A stretch of 64,000 nucleotides of DNA from Xanthoparmelia taractica (GCA_033085395.1 JANQBS010000049.1:158403-222402); one strand, 5' to 3'. Counted from the stretch's first letter, positions 1 through 12,300 are shown. Translations and numbers: made by a program. The notes: a model not told the origin generated them from the letters alone.

Positions 1-250
1 AGGGCTGGACGTTCTGGTGCATGCAGGCTATCGGGCGCTAAGTAAGTAGGTTCAGGCACCTCTCCGCCATATCCAATACCTCCAACGCCATCCAAAAAGA
101 GAGTCCGACGCGTCTTCTGATTTTGTGCTGTCGCCCATGAGTGAGGCACAGCGATGGGACTGGCCCTAATGGAGCCTTGTCCTTTCCACCATGCTTCGCC
201 AGCAAAGACTTGCCTCGAAGGTAAGCCGCCGTGCTGCAGGGTTTCATCTT
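1..250. other. Left-edge sequence, no supported gene
   Basis: This stretch holds the probable 5' region of the exonuclease gene. An ATG at 191 in a good context (CCACCATG) is followed ten codons later by a strong GTAAGC donor at 221. Joining 220 to 281 keeps frame with the downstream exon, so it may be a true first exon. A 69-codon minus-strand frame (38-247) has no recognisable family. Confidence 0.4.
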
Positions 251-2504
251 ATGCTGAGCACAAACGCTGTGCTGGATAAGGACTCTCGTATGGATACACC
301 AGCTTCCTTGAAAGCAATGCCATCTGGGTATGTATTTCCACTCTTAAATCAGGCAGCTAATTGAAAGTTCTTTTAGTGAAGCGTCTCGATCTGGCTCTAA
401 TCGTACTTGGAACGCTATTCACGGCATCACTTTCGCCTCCAAAAGTGATAACCCGCCCTCTCAGACGGCACCCGAACTTACTGACAGCCAACCATCTCAG
501 CGAATCAGCTCGCAAGTGGACCCATTGCTTTGGTCTGAGCCGCGAACGCGAAAACATACTGAATCAGAAGATGAGAATTGCGGAGGCCTTGGAGATGTTG
601 TCGCGAACAAAGGGGCAGTACATGTGCGAGAGACCGAATCTGGGAATTCAACAATAAATCCTAGTTCGAATGACGATGGTAGTTCCTCCTCCGACATTGG
701 TCACCCTGAAGGTTGTCCTTCGACAGAGATCCAAGCATTCCGCAGTCCGCTCGGCTTTCATATACCGGAATCAAAGCTGCGAGATGCCATGCTTGCGGAG
801 CCTACCAGTACCGCGTCGTACTGGCACTTTACATTATATCAGGGTCCCGGTGGGGAAAGAGACAAAGTCAAGGTGCATTATTGTAAAAACAAGGAAACTA
901 CGGAGAAAATAGCTCAGCTGTTTCTCGATGAAGAGGTCATAGGTTTTGACATTGAATGGAAACCAAACTCATCGGCGTCTGACGGGATAACGAGAAACGT
1001 GTCGCTGATCCAGATAGCGAGTGAAGAACGGGTGTTGCTCGCACATGTTGCTAGATATCCCAATGCCGCTATCTCAGAGAAAGAGCAACGAGTCGACGAT
1101 TTTGTTGCCCCGTCTTTGAAGAAAATCATGTATGGCATATCTCGGTGCTGTCTAGTCCCAAATCATATCCCTTCCCGAGCCGACGTTCCTAGTGTGGTAC
1201 CTCCATTCCGCTCTGCATTACACTTCCCAACTTGGTTTTGTAACCTAGGTTGCACTCTGATGTAGAAATGCTGACTCCGATATGTCCGTTAGGGAGTCGC
1301 CTTCCATAGGCAAAGTCGTAAGCAATCTCTAGCTTCCAATTCAGATCATGTTTCGAGTCAGGAGACGTTTTGGGGGTGGAACGGGAATCTTTCTCTATTT
1401 GATCGTGATGATTAATGAGTCGATGGCTGATCAGAGGCGTTGCAGGGTGTCGCCATTAAAGCGGACTGCACAAGGCTGCGAAAGTTTTTGGGCATTGACT
1501 CACACGGACTCTTCGAACTTAGCTACCTGTACAAGTTGGTCAAATTCTCTTCTGGAAATGTCAAAAAAATAAGCAAGACGCTGGTTTCCCTGGCCCAGCA
1601 GGTTCAAGAGCATCTTCTGCTTCCTTTGGAGAAGGGGGAAGTACGAACGGGCGATTGGAGCAGCAGCCAGGACTTGAATTACGAGCAAACGCGATGTAAG
1701 TCTGCAAATACCTACTTACCACTAGGCATAATCTGATTGGACCCTTTCTTAGATGCTGCTTCAGACTCGTATGCTGCTCTCCAACTCTACCACATCCTGG
1801 AAGCGAAACGAAGAGCGTTGGAACCTACACCTCCACGACCCGCGTACGCAGAATTGAATCTACCGATCCGCTTAGCGGACGGTCAGACAGTAGAGCCATT
1901 TGACGAACCACCAGAATCGATCGAAGAAACGAGTATAGACGCCCCGTCAAGTACATGCACCTCCCTAGAGGACGACTTCCAGAAGATGGCAATCGAAGAC
2001 CCTGCATCCTTATACCCGCAGCTGCCGGCATCCCCAGCATCATCATCATCCTCCTCCTCCTACTCTTCCACCTCCACCACCTCTATGCCTTCTTCAACAT
2101 CACACCCTTCCCCCTCCTCAAAACCACCCTCTCCCACACCACCAAGAACCGATCTTCCCCCCGAAATCATAGAAGCCAACGCTTCAGTCACGGAATACAT
2201 AGAAACCCGTCCCGCAACCATCAAGCCCAAAACCAACAAAGCCCACCTGCGCGCCCACTACCTCTGGCAGCACCTTTCCATGGAACCCGACGCCATGGCG
2301 GCCCTCTTGCGCGTCGATCTGAGCACAGTGGCCGTGTATGTGCTCCAGGCTATAAAAATCGAGCACTTTTCCTTTGACGAAAAGAGAACGCGCGCGCTTG
2401 TCCCGCTCGCGCCTAGGATGCTTAGGGAGCACTTTGATAGTATGATTTCGAATCGAGTTAGGAAGAGGGTTGAGGCTACTGCTGGAGAGGGGGGAGGGAA
2501 GTAA
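251..2504 (+). CDS. DEDDy 3'-5' exonuclease domain protein (RNase D / WRN exonuclease-like)
   Basis: Predicted 3'-5' exonuclease of the DnaQ-like DEDDy group, about 618 aa. Exons: 251-327, 377-1129, 1293-1317, 1446-1695, 1753-2504. The catalytic motifs are complete: Exo I FDIEW (near residue 216), Exo II in VAIKADC (near 292) and Exo III YAASD (near 369), the last formed across intron 4. Homologues in this group trim DNA or RNA 3' ends; the substrate here cannot be told. The N-terminus (about 180 aa) is low complexity. The C-terminus is a long extension with a Ser/Pro-rich stretch around 2030-2130 and a basic end. Exon 3 is only 25 nt, but it restores the segment between Exo I and Exo II exactly. 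The start is uncertain: ATG 251 is used here, while an exon 191-220 spliced to 281 is an equally in-frame alternative. Confidence 0.85.
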
Positions 2505-3066
2505 GCTTGGGACGTTTGATAGATGAGAATGTTGTGATGGGTCTGATTGATAATGTTTGTGCATACACATACTACATACTAGAAGTTAGATGCTTGGATT
2601 ATCGGCTCGTGGCAAGCCTCGCATTTCTTGAAATGTTACGGGGATCAATGCAGATGCAATATATCTGCCACTGATATGCTTCATCAGCACCACGTCAATT
2701 GTCCTAGACCCCATTAGCTAGCTCGCATCTACTGAAACTCAATTCTCATAGCGTGACTTCCATCTCAGACATGTGTTTGAACCGGGCAATTTGATGGTGA
2801 TAGTCAGTCCTGAATCTCCAAGAGTATAAAATAGATATTAGTAGATTAGTCTATACATCCAAGGCTCTGATGAAATATCGACAGCGGCTGGTATTCGCTT
2901 TGTCAGTCATAAGATACCGTGATTCTGTCAAAGGGTCGATGTCTTATATAGAGCAGGTCACTGTAGTCTCGTGACAAAAGCCGACAAGCTTCCTTTGCGC
3001 CGTCCCTTTCCCTTTCTAATTCCCCTCCCCTTTTTAATACCCCACGGTCGAGCCTGATCTCGGCTC
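2505..3066. other. Convergent intergenic region
   Basis: This lies between the 3' ends of the exonuclease and the Zn2Cys6 regulator. It is moderately AT-rich, with no conserved reading frame, RNA gene or repeat that I can support. It probably holds both 3' UTRs. Confidence 0.6.
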
Positions 3067-4911
3067 TCAAGGTGGGTGCCACACCGCCTCGTCTGGTCTT
3101 CTACCCGTTCTCATGGGCAAAGCCGCATCATGTTCTGATGATGCATTCACGCTCGCAATGGCACGCTCAGTGCACGGTCGGCCCTCTGAGAAACGACCGG
3201 ATCTTTCCGGATTCCGATGTCGATCTCTGCACGACGCCATCCATACGCTAAGAGGCGTGACCTGATCCATTGCGAAGTCGCCCCAGCCAAAGCCACTGCT
3301 TCTGGCGCGCGTCTTGCATACGTCATACAGCCACTTTGCCTCTGGTGTGTTCTTGTCGACGGAGAGGTATGCGATGGTGGCGGGCAATTGGAGAAGTATA
3401 TAGCCCCGGGAGCCATTTTCCTCGGAGCAGAGAAACTCGGTGCAACGGCAGACGTCGCGAACTCGACCCTGTACTGATCCATTCGGGAAAAGACCCGGCA
3501 AGATGTCTTCAACGGGCTGGAGATTGTCAGGAGAGATATCCTGATAGAGCAGGAAGAGAAGGATACAGTCAATCTGAAAGGTGCAATATTCGTAGGCGCG
3601 TAACAAGTTCGTGAAGTAAAGAGACGCGTCGAACGGAGGTCTGACATCGTTTGAATCCTGTGACCAGGAAGATGCGACAGGGACCGGCCACACTGGAGTC
3701 GAGTATTTGATGTGCCATGCCTCGCGCAGTTCATGCAGGATCTGCAGACGCTCTAGAAGCTGCTTCTGCAGAGTTTCTTTATCTGGCCGCTTGGGCAGAC
3801 CGCAACCCGTGGGGGTATTGGCGTGCGCTACGCGCTGCAGGAAACTGGGTATATCGGAAAGTACATCGATCAAATAATCGAAGTGGGACTTTGCAGTTTG
3901 GTCTTCCTCCCAAGGGACGTCCTTCCACTCTTTCTCATCAAGGAACGTTCTTTGGCAGGCAAAGATCGCATTCGAGACCTGATTCGGAAGAGGTTAGGGG
4001 AATGGCCCTCACATGGCCTATGGAATTCAGGGTTGACGTACGAGTAGTACTCGCGCTTCCAAGTAAATCTCTTTCTCGGGATAGCTTTTATGGAGTTGAG
4101 GCCCCCGAGCAAGCATTAATTTTTCGATACCCCCAGAGTGGGTGATACATCCACGATAATCCGAGGTAAGGTGTATCATCTAAATGTGGGTCAGTAGGTT
4201 CCCATCCTCCCGACGCGTAAGATGAGCAAAGGCAAACCTCATACATGTTGAGTGCCATGGTGGCGCCCAGTGTCTCGAAAGTATATGCTTTTACCTCGTG
4301 CGACAGGTCACTCGTCAAATTTCGCAAAGCTTCTCCATACATTTTCGTTCCCTCATGGATTATAAAGGGGGACTGATGGGTACGTCCGAAGAAGGCAGCC
4401 GACATTGCTTTGCTTGCAGAAACCAGTGTTCGAGATTGAACTTGGACCCTCGGGTTGGGATTCAGCCACCAGCTGATAGCCTTGGAAAAGTTCTTTCCTG
4501 AACAGAACTTGTGGAAATAAAAGGAGCGGCATACATCATCTCGGAAGGCGACTAGATTCAATTCTTGGGAGACTCTTTCAGCAGGGAGAAAACCTTGAGA
4601 TGCGAGGGCTTCCTTGGGGAGCATGGGGTCGTGCCTGGTACGATACAGTTCGTCTCTGACAAGAAAGCGCTCGCGGGCTTTGCGCTCATAAGGTGCTTCA
4701 TTGAGCCAAGGTTGATCGTATCCAGCGCACTTGTAGGTCGCCTTCTTGCACCTTTCGCATTCTGGCTTGACCTCATCACATTTCACTTTACGCTCTAGAT
4801 TAGACGTTAGCGGAAGCAGTGGTTCCTTGGGGGGGTGGAGGGGAAGGAGGGGGAAGAAGTGAAGGTAGTCTCACTTCTACAAGTGATACACCCACTGCTT
4901 CTTTTTCCCAT
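3067..4911 (-). CDS. Zn2Cys6 fungal-specific transcription factor
   Basis: A nuclear DNA-binding regulator of about 547 aa in four exons (4911-4875, 4794-4238, 4179-4042, 3978-3067). The binuclear zinc cluster is complete only after splicing: Cys 8, 11, 18, 25, 28 and 35 with the spacing C-x2-C-x6-C-x6-C-x2-C-x6-C. The first 37-nt exon supplies the first two cysteines. The linker and middle region match the fungal transcription-factor domain, including the HSGGIEKLMLARGPQ block and the EKEWKDVPWEE block seen in many regulators of this type. All three introns are short (80, 58 and 63 nt), start with GT and end with AG. Its targets cannot be inferred because it does not sit in a gene cluster. 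It is transcribed away from LSM5. Confidence 0.88.
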
Positions 4912-5449
4912 CCTCTACAAACAAACATGGCTATCGGATAGCTTCAGTAGACCATTGGTTGTAGTGGATGAGCAGGTGATTGACAATTAGTTCCAGCTAG
5001 ATAGGACATGTCGAAGAGGAAGAAGAAGAAGAAGATGATGATGATGATGATGATGACGATGACGATGATGAAGAAGAGAGTCTTGAGGGTCTAGCAAAAC
5101 TCCAGTACGACATTGTTCTGGTTTAGCCCAAAGCCACTGGGACCGCCACGTCCAGAATCAGCTTCCTGCATCAATGTTTACCCGCAGTTTGCCCGTTGGA
5201 GCTGTATAATACGACAGAGATATGAGGTATTCTGGTCAACCTTGAAGATACCCTAAACTTGCCGAAAGAAAGAAGGGTTTTTCTGGTGGATAATACGGAT
5301 AGCTTCTGGAATAACGGTCAACAACGGGACCCTGAAGATCAATCAAAAAAAAAGCAGATCTGAGCCAACAAAACAAATCTCTCCAATAGAGTAATCGGCA
5401 ACATCCCACATTAATAAAAGCTTTTCGAGCATTGGCCATATTCAGTAAA
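4912..5449. promoter_or_regulatory. Divergent intergenic region (regulator / LSM5)
   Basis: These 538 bp separate the divergent starts of the Zn2Cys6 regulator (4911, minus) and LSM5 (5450, plus), so both promoters must lie here. The region carries an interrupted GAA/GAT microsatellite and an AT-rich half near LSM5. No specific factor site is claimed. Confidence 0.5.
5012..5076. repeat. GAA/GAT interrupted microsatellite
   Basis: A purine-rich trinucleotide tract: GAA units grade into GAT units with a few GAC interruptions, then back to GAA. It lies about 100 bp upstream of the regulator's ATG and is probably length-variable. Confidence 0.85.
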
Positions 5450-5998
5450 ATGGCATCTCAATTATTACCATTAGGTATATCATCGACGTAATATAACTTA
5501 TTCTTCAAGACACTAAAAACCATTTCGTGCAGAATTGATCGACAAATGCGTTGGCTCGCGCATCTGGGTGGTGATGAAAGGGGACAAAGGTATAGAGCCA
5601 TTCACACCTCACACGTGTCCAATCAAGCCTCTGCTAAGCTCTCTGCATATCCAGAATTTGCAGGCACCCTGCTTGGCTTCGATGACTATGTCAGTATGTT
5701 GTTGATTCTTTCTTGCCTTGCAGCATGCAACACTTGGTTGACCCAGTCGCTCAGATATGGTGCTAGAGGATGTTACCGAATTGTACGTTTTCTAGCATGC
5801 CGGAGGTCAAAGTCAAAATAGCTTTGCAGCTGATTTTGGCTTGCAGTGACTACAGTGGGTCGAATACGAAGCTCCCAAAAATCCTACTCAATGGTAACAA
5901 CATTTGCATGGTAGCCATCACGTATACCCATGTGCCTTTTCAAGCTAATTCGATATCAGCTAATCCCCGGCGGTGAGGGTCCTGAAGCGGCTGCATGA
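5450..5998 (+). CDS. LSM5: U6 snRNA-associated Sm-like protein LSm5
   Basis: LSm5 is a subunit of the LSm2-8 ring (U6 snRNA, splicing) and the LSm1-7 ring (mRNA decay). Splicing six exons (5450-5474, 5533-5589, 5655-5693, 5755-5782, 5847-5910, 5960-5998) gives an 83-aa protein close to the normal LSm5 length. It starts MASQLLPLELIDKCVGSRI, continues through GTLLGFDDYVNMVLEDVTE (Sm1) and KILLNGNNICMLIPGGEGP (Sm2), and stops after three alanines. Five introns of 49-65 nt all have GT/AG ends, and phases agree at every join. Exons of 25, 28 and 39 nt make the gene invisible to simple ORF searches. It is divergent to the Zn2Cys6 regulator and convergent with the nitronate monooxygenase. Confidence 0.93.
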
Positions 5999-6204
5999 TG
6001 ATGCAGAATCTATGCGGGTTCAATCCTTACCAAGACGCTCTCCCATGCGTCAACTAGCGGCCAGTATGACATCAGACGCGCTCGCTGGAGGTTGTAGAGA
6101 TGAATCTGAGGATATGCGTACGTGTCGCTGCTAAGGATACTGCATAGGCCCCTCAGTGAGTAGTCCGAGCGACTATTTTCAGACTAGCTAGGCAGCTCTA
6201 ATCA

Positions 6205-7302
6205 TTACTTTGCTGATGCCCATGAGAGCTTCAAGAGCACCTCAGAGGTATCCTGTCTGACTTCATCGATGATCTCCTTTGCATACTTTACTTTCTTCAC
6301 CAAGCCTACACCGGCACCAGCATAAGCCGTCACCCTGCCACTCTGCCCCCATCCAAGGTCACCCTTTTGTAGAGCTTCTTGATATAATCTCTTGTTCTCA
6401 TCCATAACCATACCGTTCTGGGCGTCTAGATAACTGTGATTGATGATACCCCGTCCGTTGTACTGACGAGGCCAATCTGTCCCTCTTAATGTATCGTACA
6501 CGCTCGTTCTCACGGTATTCCTCCCTCCGTCATTCGTTCTAAGTACATCATCTTGGTATCCTTTGGCTATATTGGCCTCCTTGCTCGCCAGAAACCTCGT
6601 GCCCATTACGACGCCGCGTCCTCCCAGAGCCAGGCAGGCAGCGGTCCCTCGACCTTCCACTATGCCACCTGCTGCAACGAGAGGTATACTTTCCATTCCT
6701 ATACTTCGTAACGAATCAGCCACCTCTGGAAGCAAGCTCATGATTCCAGCGCCTTGTGCTAATCCGTGTCCTCCTGCATCAGCGCCTTGAACGACAAGTA
6801 CGTCTGGATGACAAGAGCGCGCAACTTCAATCGCATCCGTGACTGTGCCAATCTGTATCCATATCTTTGTTTTTCCCTTGCTCATATCTCTCATTCTCTT
6901 GGTCCACTCGACAAGGTCTATATTCTCCCTTGGTGCAAAGAACCACACCGCAGCGGGTATATGCTCCCTCAGAGCCTCCATCGCTGTCTCCAGCTCGACG
7001 CCAAAGTTTATGAAGCCCACACCAATAGGTAGAGGGTCTGGGCTCGACCCTGGAAAAGGCGATTGCGCTAATAGGTCTGCTACTTCTTGTAACTCTTTTT
7101 TGAGATTAGTCACGTCAGTACCTGCAGCGAGGAATCCCAATCCTCCAGCTTTGGACACTGCGAACGCAAGTGGCGCCAGGGATATCAGCCTCATTGGAGC
7201 GCTAGCTATGAGGGGACTCTGGGTCCATGGGTACGCTTTGTTCAACGGTGTAGGAGATGTCATCTTCGAAACCTCCATTGGCGCATGACGAAGTATTTTC
7301 AA
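6205..7302 (-). CDS. Nitronate monooxygenase (2-nitropropane dioxygenase family)
   Basis: A single-exon, FMN-dependent TIM-barrel enzyme of up to 365 aa, predicted to oxidise alkyl nitronates such as propionate 3-nitronate and so detoxify nitro compounds. Family marks are the N-terminal SPLIASAPMRLIS segment, the QGADAGGHG block holding the catalytic histidine, the phosphate-binding VAAGGIVEGRG loop and GGRGVVMGTRFLAS. The length is normal for the fungal family. The first ATG at 7302 is used, but Met9 and Met14 are close alternatives, and the barrel starts only after them. No intron is needed. Whether it is cytosolic or mitochondrial cannot be told. Confidence 0.92.
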   Translation of the reverse strand: MKILRHAPMEVSKMTSPTPLNKAYPWTQSPLIASAPMRLISLAPLAFAVSKAGGLGFLAAGTDVTNLKKELQEVADLLAQSPFPGSSPDPLPIGVGFINFGVELETAMEALREHIPAAVWFFAPRENIDLVEWTKRMRDMSKGKTKIWIQIGTVTDAIEVARSCHPDVLVVQGADAGGHGLAQGAGIMSLLPEVADSLRSIGMESIPLVAAGGIVEGRGTAACLALGGRGVVMGTRFLASKEANIAKGYQDDVLRTNDGGRNTVRTSVYDTLRGTDWPRQYNGRGIINHSYLDAQNGMVMDENKRLYQEALQKGDLGWGQSGRVTAYAGAGVGLVKKVKYAKEIIDEVRQDTSEVLLKLSWASAK

Positions 7303-8129
7303 ATTGGCAGTAATAAGACCATTAAGGAAGTTACTGAGTGCGGGCCATTCCGCTACGATGACTAATCAATTTTCTTATACACGTCTTAGCGCCTAGCCTA
7401 TAACGGAGCAAGGAGACAATGATCGTCGAAAGCAGTTGTGCTTTTCACCATCTCCATATTATTATCGCACATCAAAGATTTGCTCACATAGCTCTTAGCT
7501 ACCTTGTACGGTCAAGAAGTCACCGTTGGATTTTACGAATATACTTATTCATACATTGCGGGAATAGAAAAGGGTGGTGTAAGCTTGAGATAGTAGCACA
7601 AGACTCTGCAGAGGTATTTGGAAAGATATTGTAGTAGGTTTTGCGAAAATGGCGAATGCACCAGACAGGTATGTGTGTCTCTGTGTATTGTCCTTTCTAC
7701 GAATCGGAACTTTCAAAGAGAAACCACGATGGCTGTGCGGCCCCTTTCAGAATCCACCCATATATCAGATCGGGAGAGCAACTGGGAGTAGCCACCCACG
7801 ACACATTAGGTCCCGGGTGTATTAGGCACCATCATTCTTGTGTCACCTTTAAGAACTCCTTCACCTTCTTCACTCTCATCCATTTTCCCTTCATTCATCT
7901 ACATTTGCTTGACCTTTCGCACCTTCCCCCAAAAAATCTATCCTTCAGGGGCTTTATCAAAGTCATAGCGCCTCAGCAGCCTCGTGGTAGCCTGGACCCT
8001 ATGTCTCCAGCCGACTATGTTGCACCTACGAGGGATTCTGTGACTCGTTCATATGCTACCAATTTAAGCACTACCCAACACACATCCGTACATTCGCACA
8101 TGAGACCAGCTCCATTGCACACGCCAACC
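7303..8129. promoter_or_regulatory. Divergent intergenic region (nitronate monooxygenase / RPB11)
   Basis: These 827 bp hold both promoters. The RPB11 side has a clear pyrimidine-rich stretch around 7850-7920, typical of ascomycete core promoters and 5' UTRs. An open frame runs from 7641 into RPB11 exon 1, but conservation begins only near the RPB11 ATG. Confidence 0.5.
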
Positions 8130-8850
8130 ATGAACCCCAACGCAGGCAATACAGGCTACCGACGCGAGCCAAAACTTACAACAGAGGATAACACCCAGCC
8201 TAGGTTCGAACTTTTCCTCCTAGGCGATGGTGAGAAGAAAGTCACCGAAGAAGCAGATACTCGTGAGTTTAACTCATTGTCTTCGTCTAAAGCACCGAAT
8301 ATCTGCTGCTTCTTGATGGATTTCTTGATCACTAGACAACCTTCATTATCTATTGTGGACTTTCATACCTGTGCCTTTTAGAATTGAGATTATTTCTCTA
8401 CGCGATCTTGGCAAAACTATCATTCCCATTGCTAATGTATGACGTTGCGTCAATCCAGGTATTCCCTCATCGTCAATCTTCACCTTCAACAAGGAAGACC
8501 ACACTCTCGGCAATCTTCTGCGCTCACGACTTCTACAATCACCACACGTCAAATTTGCCGGCTACAAAGTGCCTCATCCACTTGTCAGGTGAAGCGATCC
8601 CCACGAAAAACCAGGCCAGTGTATTACATCTTGCGCTAACACTCGTCTCCATTTCAGCCAATTCCAGCTCCGCGTTCAAACTGATGGCAGCCTCACCCCT
8701 CGCGCCGCTCTAACGCAATGTTGCAAAGATCTGGTCAACGACCTTAGCATCCTGAGCCGCGAATTCACCAAAGAATATGAACTGCGAAAGATGGTAGGCG
8801 ATGGAGCTAAGGCCGACGAGAAGAAGGACGATAAGAAGGCGGGGAGATGA
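8130..8850 (+). CDS. RPB11: DNA-directed RNA polymerase II subunit RPB11
   Basis: A Pol II core subunit that pairs with RPB3, like half of the bacterial alpha dimer. Exons 8130-8262, 8459-8588 and 8658-8850 give 151 aa. The protein carries RFELFLLGDGEKK, the family signature FNKEDHTLGNLLRSRLLQ, VKFAGYKVPHPL and FQLRVQTDG, then a C-terminal helix EFTKEYELRKMVGDG and a short Lys/Asp-rich tail. RPB11 is favoured over the AC19 paralogue by the RFELFLL start and the C-terminal helix. Intron 1 is long (196 nt), intron 2 is 69 nt, and both keep phase. The start was chosen for length; upstream in-frame ATGs such as 8001 would add a non-conserved leader. Confidence 0.92.
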
Positions 8851-9337
8851 TGCGTAGCATTCTATCCGGCCAAGATGGCGTCTAGTGACTTGAAGGGTGG
8901 ATTGACGTTACGAAAAGAGGGAACTCACACAAGGCGTCGGCGGAAAATGCTATGGGTCTAGAAGCCGAGCCTTAGACGACTAAGATCACAATACATGCCA
9001 TAGCTATCAAAAGGTTTTTGAAAACATCTTGCCATGACTCAACATTCACAAGTGTAAATGGCAAGCTGTCACCCTTCCGAGGACTTGAAAAGAACGTGAT
9101 AGTTATATTTTGATACATGTAGTTCGGCGTCCTCTTCCTGAATAAGGTACAGTAGACTAACAGGTGCTACTTGGCACACGCGCGGCCCATCCCATTTAAT
9201 ACATGCAACTTAGCCGAGTAGGAGTAGCGCCCAATACCAAATTATCGTCCGACTCGTCACCCTTATGTTCTAGAGACTGGCCTCACATTTCCACATCCCA
9301 GCCTTACACCTTTTGTCTTTGTCTTCAGCGGTACTTC
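8851..9337 (+). promoter_or_regulatory. PAN1 upstream region
   Basis: This is a 487-bp intergenic stretch between RPB11 and PAN1. The last 100 bp are pyrimidine-rich and contain a CAG at 9327-9329 that could end a 5' UTR intron. I see no other gene or repeat. Confidence 0.45.
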
Positions 9338-12300
9338 ATGTATTCAACATCACATTCATACCTCGGAGGGGCCAACAGTGCCCGTCCGGGCCCTCCTCAA
9401 TATGGACAGTCTTACTCCCAGCAAGGCCAGCAGCAACAAAACGGCACTCAACAGCTTGGCTACAACGCGCCGCAGCCTACGAGTTTTGGTGCAGGTCAGC
9501 TCCAACCTCAATACGCAGGCTATCAAGGCCCAGGACAGCAGCAAAGCTTTCAAGCTCCGCAACAACAGCCGCAGTACCCTGGATACCCTCAACGAAGCCA
9601 GCAGTCTTCCCAGAGTCAGCTTCCTCAGCAACAGTCTTTTCAGACCGCACAGCCGTCTCACCAGCAAGTCGCTCCGCAAAAGACAGGTCAAACCTCCTCC
9701 CAAATAGCCCAGTCCTTCTCCTCAACCCCTGCATCGCAAATTTCAGCGCCCCAGGCCGCCGCATCGAGCTCAAAAATACCGAAGATTCGGCTATCATTCT
9801 TGACTGCCACGGATCAGGCAAAGTTCGAGCAGCTTTTCAAATCGGCAGTGGGGAATGAGCAAGCTTTGGATGGTAAGCATCCAATGAAGAGCTCGCTTGC
9901 TACAACTAAAATAGGATAGGCGAGAAGGTCAAAGACTTGCTGATTCGATCAAAACTTCCTGGATCTGATCTTATGCGGATATGGTACGATCTGCATGAGA
10001 CCTTGATTCTTGACAACTGACGGCTTTCCAGGACTCTCTCGGACACAACGAAATCCGGTCAGCTCCTCTTCCCAGAATTCGCCCTGGCTATGTACCTTTG
10101 CAATCTGAAGCTCGTGGGGAAGGAATTACCGCAAACTTTGCCAGAGAAGATCATGAACGAAGTTTCAAGTATGGTGGACATCATTTCATTCGGCGTTCCA
10201 GACGACAAACCTGCGGCGCCTCCTCGAAGCAATGCGCCCAACTTCAATGCCCCAACATCAGCAAGCTCCACTTCTATTGTTCAACCCCAGCCTCAGGCTT
10301 CGAACAGCCAGCTGCTCTCACAGATTACATCTCAGCCGACAGGCTTTGCAGCGCAGTATATCCCACCTCAACCAACAGGCTTTGGACATCAGCAACCCGG
10401 CTTCGTACCACAGCCAACTAGCTTTCAGCAACAGCCGACTGCATTCCAGCAAGGCGCCCAAGCCACGGGTTACCAGGGTCCCAGGCCTTCTATGCCGCCA
10501 ATGCCAACGGGTTATGGATCGAATCTCTCTCCATCGCAGACTGGCAACCAACCAACAATACCTCTTAATGCTCAACCTACTGGACGCCCTGGACAGTGGG
10601 GATTTGTGAACGCTCCGGCCTCAGGATTGCCCAATATCGATGCTTTACAACAGCGTATGATGCCTCAACCAGGCCGTGAAGGAGGGTATACCACAGCTGG
10701 TCTATCAGGGAGTGCTACGGTACCCTGGGCTGTTACTAAGGATGAGAAGAAAATCTACGATCAGCTGTTCAAGGCATGGGATGGGCTTAACAAAGGTTTC
10801 ATTGGTGGCGACGTTGCGATTGAGGTCATGACGCAAAGTGGACTGCCCAAAGCCGACCTCGAGAAGGTGTGGACTCTGTCCGATCCTAGTAATAGAGGAA
10901 GGCTAGATATGGATGAGTTCGCTGTCGCCATGCATTTGATTTATAGGAAGCTGAATGGCTACCCTGTGCCTAATCAGCTGCCCCCAGAGCTTGTTCCTCC
11001 ATCCACAAGAAATTTCACGAATTCTATAGATACTGTTAAGTCTTTACTATCTCAAGACGCCGAGACAAGAAAGAATACGGGTTCCTTTCTCCAACCTCAA
11101 AAAACCGGTGTCAGCTATCTGAAAAATCATTCGTTCCGCACCGATTCTAACGGTATTACGCCGGGACGAAAGGATGCAACGATTTTCCGAAACAACGACG
11201 ATGACATCGGGTACAGATCGAGTGCACGCCGGAGGGTTGGTGGGGAGGGACGTACTCCCTCACCTGCTCAATCAACTTCACCATCGTCCGAAAGATCAAG
11301 TGATGATTTGTCGATCGAACAGTTGCGTAAGAAAATTCGAGAAAAGCAGGTATTGCTAGATGCGATTGACTTCAAGGATGAGAACGCTGCGGAGGAAGAC
11401 GATGCTCTTGATCGAAGGGATCGCCGGGAAGCCGAAGACCTTTATCAACGCATACGGCGGATCCAAGAGGATATTGACAGCCATCCAAAGGCAACGCTGC
11501 GGAATATTGATTCCAGCGCGGAACGAAGGGCCTTGAAACGCCAATTGCAGAGATTGACAGACCGTCTACCAGATTTAGCTTCCCAAGTCAGAAGGACAGA
11601 ACGAAGCATTTCTGATGCTAGGATTGAATTATTTCGTATAAAAGATGCTAAAGCTCATCCTGCTAGCGCCTCAACGATCGTTGGTACAGGACCCGGCGGA
11701 GCTGTGACAGAAGCGGATAGGCTCAAGGCGCGCGCCAAAGCAATGATGCAGCAACGCTCTGCAGCTCTGACTGGTAAAAGTGCTCCTGCTAGCGAAGACG
11801 ACAGCGGAGCCGCTGCAAGAAGGTTGGAGGAGGAAAAATCAAAAGCCAAAAGCGAACGGGAAAACAATGAAAGTATGATCAAAGACGTTGAAGAGAGCGT
11901 TCGAGACTTCTCCCGTGGTCTTGAGGACACTCTAATGCAAGACGGTGAGGATGCGAGTAGTGAGCACGAAAGACGGAGGTGGGAAGACGGCCTGGGCGTC
12001 GAGGATGAAGTGAGAGACTTCATCTTTGATTTGCAGAGGAGTAGTCGTAGTGCCAAAGTACGAAATGAAGAGTGGGTCGTACTTCTAGCCCTTTGCTGGG
12101 CTTCTGCTGATAGTCTATAGTGCTGGTAGAAGTCGTGCCGACGATAATGGCCGCGGCCCTTCTCGCGGAGATAGCTCGCGGGACCTTACACCGACTAACC
12201 ATGATAGGAAGCCCGAGTCTCATGAGGCTTCAAGGCCAGCAGCTGCTACAGGCTCTTACTCGTCCTACAAGACAGCCGAAGATCGGGCCGCCTTCATTAA

